From assembly GCF_019279795.1 (NCBI RefSeq), contig NC_056732.1, positions 179,059,191 to 179,123,190 of the forward strand: DNA of 64,000 nucleotides. Reading direction: 5' to 3'. This DNA is from Protopterus annectens. Lineage: Eukaryota; Chordata; Ceratodontiformes; Protopteridae. The position numbers and the translations under genes are program-made. Positions 40,450 through 50,865 of this stretch are shown in pieces. Numbering within the stretch: the first letter of the stretch is position 1; the number at the start of each line of letters is the position of its first letter. The notes under the pieces were generated by a model that was not told the origin of the DNA, did no database searches, and saw nothing but the letters and a program-made list of their open reading frames with translations.

Positions 40450-41540
40450 TAGGTAAATGGCCATGGAGGTTTTACCCATGGGAATACCCTGGCATCATGC
40501 CACCTGATGATACTTCCCACTTCCCAGTGTGTCTACTGAGTATAGTCACTGGTGTGACCATCAGGATGGGTATTCTATCCCCCATCCACTCCTCCTGATA
40601 TTTCTTGAAGAGGGCCAGTGATGTGCTCTGCTTGACATTTACGTGACATCTATTCCATAGCGTGGCCAGTCTCTGGGTTGTGAACATGTCCCTCCAGCAT
40701 GTCCTGCTGATTGTGAGGATGGGGTTGAGGTATCTGGGTTGTGTTGTGTGGACAGATTGGTTTCTTTGGATGTAGCATTCCTGACAGGGTTGGGTCAGGC
40801 ATAGCGGTGTATGTCAGACAGAGACAGCACCCAAGTAGCCAATAGGAGACAGAAATTCATTGGAGTTGGAGTCTGCCCATATGGGGAAAGTGTATAGTAC
40901 CCAAGATAATCTTTGTGAGGTATATTTGCAGCCTCTCCTGTTGTTGCAGGTGTCCAGTGGGGTACATGGCAAACGGGCCATAGTATACATTGATTGGCTT
41001 ACTGAGAGGAGAGTACAGGAACACACACTGTCCTTTTACTTCCCAGATTCAACACCCTTAGTCAGGAGAAGTGACACATGGAAGGACTTTCGGAAGACAG
41101 TGGCACTGCGGTGATCAACAGAGAGCTCACTGTCAACCTGTGTTCCCAATTCCCTTATACCAACATCACTGTTCAGTGGACTACCATCAATGTACTATTT
41201 TATGGGAACCATGTCGTATCCAAAAGAGATGGCGGCACATCATCTGGCAGCGAGCTTATGTCCAGGGTCCTGACAACAGTCACAGGTCTCAGAGTGGCCT
41301 TTGTGAAGGATGTCAAACTCATGTTGGGGGGGGGGCTAATAATAGCACCCACCTTATAGTCATCTGGAAACACTGTCAGCCAGGGCGCCTTTGTATTGGG
41401 CTGGTCCTCAGAGGTGTGGATCACAAACATGAGGGGACCCAGGTCCACAACCTGTGGGACTCAATTAGTGACTGTTCAGCAGTCTGACATGGAGTCCACT
41501 GCTTTCACACTGTGGGTTCTGTGAGGTAGTTTACAGGTCA
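40450..41540 (-). pseudogene. Decayed CR1 ORF2 fragment
   Basis: Minus-strand text follows CR1 ORF2 from motif B onward: GPLMFVIHTSEDQPNTKAPWLTVFPDDYKVGAI (matching GPLLFGIYFSEVQANTEGLWLTKFADDCKLGAI), the TKR-type region near 40900, and TTQRLATLWNRCHV to EEWMGDRIP at the end. Motif C has FPDD in place of FADD. Many stops; an older, separate subfamily. Confidence 0.7.
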
Positions 41541-41569
41541 CCTACTGATATAGGGGTTGCTGCCTACCC

Positions 41570-41570
<1 letters not shown>

Positions 41571-41618
<48 letters not shown>
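41571..41618. repeat. GT microsatellite
   Basis: About 24 GT units at the junction of the CR1 fragment and the sixth array unit, in the opposite orientation to the CA tracts of the array. Confidence 0.95.
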
Positions 41619-41620
<2 letters not shown>

Positions 41621-41924
41621 TATATGTGTATATATAGGATTCCTCAGTGGGGAGTGATATCCAAAGATTAGATGGGCTGCCTATCTTGTTATCCATTCCA
41701 TACTGTCACATAGTTATTGCACATGGCACAATGCTTATAGGGCTGCAGAGTGTCTGCAGGTCCCTTTACAGTGGATAACAACTGTGAGCCTTGTAATGTG
41801 GACACTGGGACATGTACTGGGTGGGCAACAGCAAGAAGTAGCAAAACCCATCCCTCAATGGATATGGTTCTCACACAAACACAACCCCCCCCCCCACAGA
41901 CAGGATACTGTTCTTACACACACA

Positions 41925-41974
<50 letters not shown>

Positions 41975-42358
41975 AACCCCTACCTATTTATTGCTACTAC
42001 AGTGTTACGCATTTATCGCACGTGCCATGGAGCTTATAGGGTGAAGGTTGTCCAAAAGTACTTCTAAGGTGAGGAACATCACCAGCCCTTGTAAAGTATG
42101 ACAATGGGCGATGTACTGGGCGAGAGGCCACAAAATACTTTAACTACGCATTTACACACATTTTCCAGAACTGGGATTACAACTCCTTCCTAACTAGTTA
42201 TTTGTACTACAGTGTTATGCAGTTATTGCATGCACCACAAAGCTTAAAGGGCTGAAGCCTGAAAAAAGGGACTTCTAAGGTGACTTATCTGCAGGACTGC
42301 TAAAGTAGGGCAATGGGGAGTGCACTGGGTTTGAATGGGCCCAAAATCTTTAACTCAT

Positions 42359-42395
<37 letters not shown>

Positions 42396-42560
42396 CAGGA
42401 CTGAGATTAGAACTAGTTATTTCTACTACAGAGTTGCACAGTTATCACATGCTCCACAGAACTTACAGGGCTGAGGCCTGACAAAAGGGACTTCTATGGC
42501 GACAGACATTTCAGGACTATTAAAGTAGGGCACTGGAAAGTGCACTGGGTGGGAAAGGCC

Positions 42561-44670
42561 GGTTAATTCCTAGATCCTACTGACAATTCTCCAAGTGTAT
42601 GAGCATGCCCAGTGTGACCCTCTAAAGTAAATGTGGGACTCCATTCCAGGGATTGTTGTACTCCAGTCGTTTGTTTTGTGCTACAGCCACACCTCTCAAC
42701 CTGTTGGTACAGGACATCTGGAGATAGCCTATCAAAATGGGAAGACAATGGGCCATATGGTGATTGTGACTATTTCTCTCAGTAATGTGTGGGTTACTAG
42801 GATTACAGGATTTGTTTTAGCAGACATCTGACATACATATATGATGTTTGACACTGGTCATGTATCATTTCAGCACCTCGTGACATACCTCCTCAAATAA
42901 TCACAGTGAATTACCAGCAGAATACAGTATGGATGATGCACACACCAATATTATGGGCCAAATGCTACGCATTCTTGCACAATCCAGCCTGTTGAGAGGA
43001 GTGCCTACAACCAACTGGCTGCTGAAGCTGTGGAAACTGTCCAGCACCTTGGTGATATATCACAATGGTGGAATCTCTGTGCATTTATGTTCTGGCATGG
43101 TCTGATTTCCAGTCCATGGTTGGGTAATACAAGTCAGGCAGGATCAGGATGACAGGCAGACTCCATATATATTTGTAGGGGACAAGATATGTGGGGGGGG
43201 GGTCCTGGGTCAGATATGTTGGCCTATAGCTAACAGTACTTTGCATAGAGGTCTTCTTAAAAGTTGACTGACCTTGGAGGGTCTTGTGTGTGTCAGACTG
43301 CTTGACCAGCCTAGAGGTGTGTGTGCGCGTGTCTCACATATATCTATGGCCCACCTAATTTTGCTTGGCTGGCCACATTTTGGGGTCAGGATGCTGCATA
43401 GGATGCTTGATCAGGGAAGGATGTGTTACTCTCCATGGCTGTGGGCCAGGGTTCTGCGAGTGCAGACATGTCACCATATTCCAGGGTCAGGACTGCCTGC
43501 AATAATTATATCCCCATGTTTAGACTCCTAGCCCTGCCTGTCGACTGTACAGAATATCACAGAACGTCCAGATTCATGACTCATATCTGGTTGGTTAGCC
43601 AAACGAGTGTGGTTTTCAAGGAAAAGTGTTTTGCAAGTCACTCAGGGCTGAAGTCAGCCATTACTGACAGATGACACTGCAGTTTCAGACTTCATACCCT
43701 TCAGACATTCCATGCTAATACAATCATTCCATCAACTTTCTAACATTATTAGAGCAGTATTTCAAAGGTGTCCTCTTTGGACCTTTATCACCCCATTACT
43801 CATGGCGTTGTCCAAATTTCTGGCTCTCAGGCTGGCAGGTTTGCTCCTAGCAGTTAGCAGTATGGCCTTTCTTTGCATTTTGTAGACTGTGTTATGTTGG
43901 TATTATAGACCCCATGACACTCCCTAATAGGACACTGTGGGGGAGGCATCTGTAGCAAGGCGGTGCATTCTGATGATCATATGTTCCCAGGCTTCCGGCA
44001 GTGGACACCCCTGGGATGGCACCAGTAAGTTGACGATTGCTTTCTGTTCGTGTGGAGTCATTACTCTAGTTTACAGCTGATGCAGTGACAAATCTGTGGT
44101 GTGCCCTATCTTTGAGACTACAAACATAACAGTATCAACCACAGATCAGATGTCCTGGCATAAAATGTTTAGTTTCAGACTTCTTACCTTTCAGAGCCAT
44201 ACTGCCACTGCCAGACCTGCTGTGATATCACTGTGCAAGTCTGTAAGTGGGAATTTCATCGATGTTGCCATGTGTGGGCTTTTGCCAGACATTTCTGTAT
44301 GGTTTTCTACAGCTGGGTGAGGCTGGGGATGAGTTTGGGACTCCCACTTTGACACCCATGCATGTGACCTATGACCCCCCCCCCCCCCAGTTATTTGGCT
44401 CACCACATATACTGCAGTGGTATTTGTCAACAAGGGTGGTACTGCATAGCGTGGGTAAGCCAGCACTGGGCATACACTTCCTGCTGTCCCATAGAGCTGT
44501 CAATTGCCTGCTGCTATCCCAGTAAGCCATCCCATTCCCTTGCATGCTTGCATCAATACCATAGATATACTATCAGAACATTCGACTCCATTCATTTATT
44601 GTTAAGAAGACTGACTTACCTTGTGCATGTAGCAGTTGGGAGGGCGGTGCTTGAGGGCTGACTATGTCGG
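42561..44670. other. Non-coding, dispersed repeats only
   Basis: 42670-42755 is a copy of dispersed repeat family A. 43540-43840 matches 5160-5440. No gene is recognised in the rest; 44190-44660 has short open frames on both strands without motifs. Confidence 0.4.
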
Positions 44671-44679
44671 ATGCATACA

Positions 44680-45400
44680 GTACATGGCAAGGTATACATG
44701 GTGTGATATCTGGCACCCATTTTACAGTGTGTGCGAGTCAGAGAGAGATATCAGTCCCTCGGGCTCTACAGTGTCAGTGTATGTGCTATGCGTTGCCTCT
44801 TTGCGACCTTGGCAATTTTGGGGGGCTGTGTGGCCCTTCCCGGTTTTGTTCCCACTGCAGCTGTTTCCGGGGGATCATACTGTGTGGCATTGCACACACT
44901 ATGAACATGTGTGCACGTGTGACTGGAAAATACTGCAAGGCTCCACCGGATATGTCAAGGCAGCAGAACCGTGACCTATGCATTCCAAACACATGCTCTA
45001 TAATGATCCTGGTTTGTGCGTGTGTACATTTCTGATGGGTGCCATCAGCCACGGCTCCAGTGTGTAGCCAGCACCCCCCACCAGACAGCCACATGGGATG
45101 TCCCCACTGGCAAACGCCTGGTGCAGCTGTGAAAGTAGTGATAGCTTCCAGGGCTGCCAGCACACATTCATAATGCCCTGGGCATCACACATGACCTGGC
45201 AGTTGGAGTGGAACCCCTTGCGTGCAGTCTATGGCACCCAGTACCTCCGGGTATTCCGCTACATGGTGGAAGAGACGCATATTGCTGGTCCTCTCCCCAC
45301 GGGTGCTTGGGAAGTAAATGTACTCAGCGCCATGTGGTCACATGGCACCCAGGAATTGGTGGAGTATCCTGGACTCAGCATTAAGTTTCAAGGAAGAAGA
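44680..45400 (-). pseudogene. PIF/Harbinger transposase, decayed
   Basis: Minus-strand text follows Harbinger (DDE_Tnp_4 type) transposase: PEVLGAIDCTQG (first Asp kept), VCDAQGIMNVC, GCLVGGAGYTLEPWLMAPI (normally GDAGYPLEPWL, second Asp lost), THAQTRIIIEHVFGMHRSRFCCLD (Glu kept) and GGALQYFPVTRAHMFIVCAMPH. Stops and frame changes separate the blocks. This enzyme would normally act with a Myb/SANT-like partner; fragments of such a protein occur far away at 6.2 and 25.4 kb. Sequence at 45401-45849 shows nothing recognisable. Confidence 0.78.
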
Positions 45401-46134
45401 AGAAGAAAAAGAAGAAAAACAAAAAAAAAGCTCAACACCCAAACCAAAGAGCAGGCACTAGGGAAAATCACCACCGACACCAAGACAGAACAGGGCTGAT
45501 GAGAGGAACCAAGGAAAATGTGGGAGTGATAGTTAAAGGTGGACCATGCCCAAGATAACTTCAGCTTGTCTGACATACAAGTAAAATGCACCAAACCAGG
45601 CACAGTACAACAGTAAAATATAAAAGAGAACCAACTGACATGTTGCACACACAGATTACTAACCACATATGAATTAGTACAGAAAAAACACACACAGATT
45701 CAATATTTAAAGGGGATGTTGTATCAGAGAAAGACAGGACTTAACACAACTATGCATCTTAGCATAAAAATAAAATTGTATTATGCCAGAACAGCTAGAT
45801 GCAGTAGTTACTCTGCAAATAATAATGAGCATTTGTAGCTCAGACCAGGAGAAGGGCCCTAGCAAAGCCAGTCCTGGATCCAGGAAAAGAATCCAGATTG
45901 TAATGCATTTTAAAGGTCTGTATAGAGGACTATGTAGCTGCCTGTAGAATACTTCTAGAGTCCACCCCTTTCACATATGCCATCATAGACAAGGCCCTAT
46001 TAGATTGAACCTTGACTGCTGTCTGGGACTAGTTTACCCTGGTATGCATAAACAAAAGGCTATAGCAGAGGACAACCAAATGGGTTGCCCTTTCTTTGTC
46101 CCAACATAAGAAACAAATAACTGATCAGCTTTTC

Positions 46135-46955
46135 TAAAGTAGTTTAATACCTTTATTGAAGGATCACTTGTGACATAGGCAAATTTACACTTATACAAAA
46201 GGAATCACATTGTATTAAATTAACTAACAAACATCATACTTCACATATATCGCTATACATCATACAACCTATGCAACACTGCATAAATTATTCAATTCCT
46301 GGCCCCCCCCTTTTTTTTTTTAAGCAAGAAACATCTTTATTAAACCATCACTTACGACATAAGCAATAGAAGCCGCGGTGGTGCAGCGGTAGCGTTGTCG
46401 CCTCACACCGTTAGATTCTTGGCTGGAGCACCTTCTGAGTGGAGTCTGCATGTCCTCCCCACGGTTGAGTAGCGTTCGAAAGACATGCGTAGAATGGGCG
46501 TGCCTTCGTTGAAGGTTGGGCGTCAAGCTGGCACCTCGGCACCGTAAAAATCTACTGCCACTCATTAGTGGACCGGAGTTCCGATGTGGCGACCCCTAAC
46601 CGGGAAAAGCCGAAAGAAAAACAGCAACTTACGACATAAGCAATCATACAAATGAAAATTAATCACACCAACACAATCCTAGTTGCAAGCATTTTACATC
46701 ACAAACCATAATGAAACACTCCCAAACATACACCACTTATAATCTACCCAATCATTTTCAGTCAAACATTACATAGCTCATTTACATTCTACCTTCTTTT
46801 AAACCTAATTCCTCCCCTGTATATACTGTTCCCACAATTCGCATTTATTTCTATGTAGTTTGCTCCTACCCTTTTCTAAAGATCACAACTCCAGTTGTTT
46901 TCTCTCTGTTACTATATTCACTACTTCTAATATAGTTGGTTTAGATTTTTATTCC
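46135..46955. other. Insertion splitting the old recombinase remnant
   Basis: AT-rich DNA placed between the YR blocks ending LDRTN and starting ADQLFVS. It contains a similar pair of segments (ACCTTTATTGAAGGATCACTT near 46150 and ATCTTTATTAAACCATCACTT near 46333) and the SINE at 46368-46626. Class not recognised. Confidence 0.5.
46350..46644 (+). mobile_element. tRNA-derived SINE (copy 3) with 18-bp target duplication
   Basis: SINE at 46368-46626. ACTTACGACATAAGCAAT is present on both sides (46350-46367, 46627-46644). The head GCGGTGGTGCAGCGGTAGCG with GTTAGATTCTTGG resembles a tRNA (A and B boxes). The body has GAATGGGCGTGCCTTCGTTG; the tail ends GGCGACCCCTAACCGGGAAA then AGCCGAAAGAAAAAC. 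The best-preserved copy in the window. Confidence 0.93.
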
Positions 46956-47640
46956 CATTTTCTCTAAAGGAGTTTGTTCTGTCCAGATAACACCTGAGCT
47001 GCCTTTGCATGTCAAAAGTATGTAGAATCCTCTCTCCATGGTTCCAAGGATCTGGACAGAACACTGGGATATTTGATGGCTTGATTCAGAGCAAATTATA
47101 AAACAACCTCACGCATGAAAGAGGGACTTGTTCTTAATGATACCCTATCCCTATGGAAGGCCAGATGGGGCTTACCCTCCATGAGCGCTTGCAATGCAAG
47201 ATATTGCTCTGACATCTGCTGGAAGAGTAGAACAATAACTTCTCCAAGGAACAAACCTTATATCTGCTTGATACAGGTTCAAAGGGAGACAATGTTAACT
47301 TTTCTTGCATGAAGGAATGCCCAGACAACTGGTTTACAGGGAGGTTTCTGATGCAACACTCCTTTAAGAAACTGTTTTACTAAAAACATGGAAGAAAGTG
47401 GAAGATTCACAGGCAGACATGCGGAAACAGATGCCAGATGTATCTTAACAGAGGAGTGCAAGAGGCCAGAAGCTAGTAACTCACTCAAATATTTAAACAT
47501 CAGTGGTAAATAATCCCAGACAGGGCCGTTTATTGGTTAGGTACCAACCAGAAAATCTTTTCCACTTGCTAGCAGTAGTAGCCAGTTCTCCCCTTTGCCC
47601 TTCACCAAGAGGTTTGAAACTCACAGGAATGATGGCCCTA

Positions 47641-48969
47641 GGACCTCGCATCCCCACTCCGCAAGCTGAGTGCCTCCTTGATAGGAGGGTCCTACAATGA
47701 AGGAAAAGTGAACGCCACCCAAAAGAACTGTAAAAAGGGTAAAACAGAAATGAGCAGAAAGAAGGATAATAAAGAGGGAGTAGACTGCACTGCAGCACAA
47801 ATTCAAAGCATGGCTTCATGAGACCCGGAACTAAACCAAATGCATTCAGAATAATCAAGATAAGCAGCTCCACATTATATCAAACAGTAAGAGGTCAAAC
47901 CTAATGGAACCCAATCTCAAGACATTACGCAAATGCAAAAGGCTGAACAAGAAATAAAGATTAAAGAAAGCTACAACATGAAGAATTTGCAGTGAATGGG
48001 CTTATTTTTGGAATGAATCAAAAATGTTAAAAAGCAGGGGTTATGATGTGAACGATATCAGTGAGACATTATTGGGCTTAGTAAAGTTGACAGAAATGCG
48101 GTGTTAGAAAGATTCAAAAATATATTCTTTTTTATATTACTATTAAATATAAAAATATTTTTAATACATTAGGAAACGGAATACTTGAACAGAGGATGTA
48201 TTAACGTTTTTGGTCCATACTTATTACAAAATTTTTTTTTCAAAATAAGAGTGCCAAGCTTCATATTTAAAATGGTGCTAGCCCACATAATTTAATTAGT
48301 AAATCGTCATTTTGTACATTCAGAAGTTAACATTTAAAAAAGGCCTTTTCATTTACATGTCTGTGAAAGAAGCTGTGCTGCATATCGCAAGTATAATTTT
48401 ATTTAAAAAAATGACTTAACAGTTAATGAAAATAAGGTTGGGTTATGCAAGATTATTTTCTGTAGCAGTAAGAATATAGTGCAAGTAATGAAACATCCAT
48501 ACAGAGCATGTGATTTTGAAGGAACAAAAAGAAATATCTCCATTAAGTAAAAAGAACACAATAGAAATATTAAAACTCAAATGACATTTTGGCTGAACAT
48601 TTTTTAAGTTGCCAAAAACCCAACTATAATGTAATAATGGCAGGAACTGTATATTAGTATGGAAATGAAGAGCACATTGATGGTGATCAGAAATATTTTT
48701 ACGTTGTAAAGAAATGAGTTTTATTTTGCAATACAACTATTTTTACCCATTGGAGTTAACAGGGAAGCGAGTTGGAATGCTGTGACTTAATTAAGTGGAT
48801 CAATTTTATTGATGCTTATCTGAATAATAAGGGTAAGGAATCTCTCTTTATAAACTGCTCTACATTAGCTGTATCCTTTTATTGTGAATATATATTTTGC
48901 AGAAGTGCTAGAAGTATGTGAAAGCTATATCATTAAAAGCATCGTGTGTGCCACCAAATTTGTTTTCTT
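47641..48969. other. No recognised feature
   Basis: 47641-47900 may extend the DIRS remnant upstream but carries no clear motif. 47900-48969 is AT-rich with no coding signal recognised on either strand. Confidence 0.5.
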
Positions 48970-50110
48970 AAAAGCAAAGCACTTAGCTGTATTAGTTCAG
49001 CTTGAAGTCGATTTTGGATGATGTCGTGAGAAGAGCTGGATCTATAACCATGCTATCAGCGTAAAGGAAGAGTTGTAGATGAAGTAGGTCAAGAGGCAGT
49101 TTATTTACAAAAGTGGGGACTGGTGCAAGAAATCTGCCCCCAAGGAACCACTGACAGAGAGAAAGCCCAATTTAAAATGCGGAAGTTAGCTTGGTAAAGA
49201 AATATCTGAACCATCAGCTAGATTCAGTGCTTACAGAGATATCTTGCAAGCAGGATAAAGTGGCTGACCAGGTCAAAGGCCCAGGCAAGGTCACTGAATA
49301 CTACTCCATAAAAAGGTTAACTTTATCCAAGTTAGTGAGAATGTCACCAGCAAGTGTACAAAGAGCAGTCACTGTACTTCTACATGCCCAAAATGTGCCA
49401 TGCTGGTTACGAGGAAAGTGGTACTTAAAAGGTAAATAGCAAGTTGGTTAATTATTTTTTCAATAATTTTCCCACAGATAGGAAATACTGAGATGTGACA
49501 AAATTAGGAGGCTGTGGAGAGTTTGTGATCCTTTGATACAGGTCTGACAAAGGCCGATTTCCAGATAGAAGGCACAGTGTTAGCTATGAGGCTATGGCTG
49601 TATGTGTACTTCATTGTGGAGGACTATGAAATCTCTACAGTGGCAAACAAATCAAAGGCAGAGGTTATCAGAATCAGAGGACGAGACTAGAGGAATTTCT
49701 TGTAGTACAAGTGCAATGTGATTGCTTGCGATTTTGGAGAAGTAGAAGGACGTTCTACTATGTGGGTAGACTGGAGAGTTCTTTCAAAAAAATCATCAGT
49801 TAAGAGGTTTCCAATACAGCAAGGAATGTGGCCAAGACAGGAAAGCTCTTTAGCTGGATATCTACCACAGACATTATTCACCTCATGAAAGAACTCTTTG
49901 GGAGAGTGAAGGAGGGTGATTTATTTTGATTTTAGATAATTAGTGCTTCTACATGGCTTGTTTAGTAGTGTTCCGTAACCTAGTGTATTGCTCCCTTAAG
50001 TTAGAATTGGGGTCATTTTTCTAAAAGTTCCAAGCTTCAATCACAGTTTTCAATTCTTTTGACAGACCGTCAGTCTTGTTATGCTTAAACAGCCTACAGA
50101 GTATGGGAAA
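48970..50110 (-). pseudogene. L2-like LINE reverse transcriptase remnant
   Basis: Minus-strand text shows RT blocks in order with stops between: VPSIWKSAFVRPVSKD, SQFCHISVFPICGKIIEKII, STVTALCTLAGDILTNLDKVN, LSCLQDISVSTESS and LHLQLFLYADSMVIDPA (YADD motif reduced to YADS). The region upstream (49687-49881) encodes a linker-like stretch. Motif order and wording resemble the L2 group rather than CR1 or L1. Confidence 0.62.
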
Positions 50111-50507
50111 GTGTGCATTTTAAAGGTCTAGTAAAAGTAGTTTGAATAATCTGGCAGCAGAGTTTGGATCAGAGAAGCTGAGCATTCAAGACAGTCTTCT
50201 GTTGCAAGATGGTCTAAGCTAGTTTTTTTTTAAGTCTCAACCAGTCTCTCATTCTTAAAGGAGTACCCCAACACTCTTACCTTTGGTCACTTCTTTTGAT
50301 CATCATATACCTTACTCTGATCTACCACATTTGTTACCTTACGTTAACAATATTGTAATAGTTAAAGCCCATAAAAAAGTCACCAATTCCAACAAGCAAG
50401 ATTTCAGCTTGCATTAGAATTAGCCGGCTTCAGATAAAACAACAAAAAGTTTACTGTAATGCTAATGGATGCAATAAAGACAACTATGTAATACACAACT
50501 GTTAATC

Positions 50508-50865
50508 ACCAAATCCCATCGAGCTACGCGCTCGAGAGACTTGAACCTCAGCACTGAAATAAATAGGACATGCTGGAGGGACAGATTCATAACCCAGAGG
50601 CTCCCTTCACTCTGGAATAAAATCCCAGTCCAGGTTAGGCAGAGTCCCTCAATGACTCTCTTCAAGAGGAATCTTGATGAGTGGATGGGAGATCGTAGGT
50701 TTACCCCGGGTATCACTTCTGTGTCACTGTTAGACAGAGGCACAGTATACTAACCTCGAAAAAGGGCATAGCAAAATAAATTTAAAATGTGTGGCAAAAG
50801 CCAAACACATTCTGGCTAGGCTTATAAATGCCCTAGGGCAGATAGCCTAGTATGAACCTATGAAC
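50508..50865 (+). mobile_element. 5'-truncated CR1 copy (3' end only)
   Basis: About 95% similar by eye to 19545-19899, from AAATCCCATCGAGCTACGCG to TATGAACCTATGAAC. It keeps only the last codons and the 3' UTR, the usual result of aborted target-primed reverse transcription. Same subfamily as the near-full-length element at 14914. Confidence 0.9.

Larger units (their letters stand above)
39381..42560 (-). repeat. Array of about nine tRNA-like units joined by CA tracts
   Basis: Units start near 39425, 39707, 39933, 40168, 40402, 41640, 41970, 42166 and 42392. On this strand each begins CTTGCCAGGACTGAGATTAGAACCCC, continues with GTTACGCATTTATCGCA, GGGCTGA and GACAATGGG-GATGTACTGGG, and ends in a CA tract that leads to the next. 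On the minus strand the GGGGTTCTAATCTC block resembles a B box and the region upstream resembles a tRNA body, so the unit is probably a tRNA-derived SINE. Divergence between units is high. A decayed CR1 sits between the fifth and sixth units. Confidence 0.65.
45850..47640 (-). pseudogene. Old DIRS tyrosine recombinase remnant
   Basis: Minus-strand text matches the YR of copies 2 and 3: SKWKRFSGW (47570), VKIHLASVSACLPVNLPLSS and FLVKQFLKGVLHQKPP (47280-47470), a piece matching YLSWKTAFLVAITSARR (near 47230), HTFDMQRQLRCYLDRTN (about 46980), then after about 820 bp of inserted DNA ADQLFVSYVGTKKGQ (about 46110) and decayed C-terminal text to 45850. Much more diverged than copies 1-3, so an older subfamily. 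No catalytic set survives. Confidence 0.7.
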
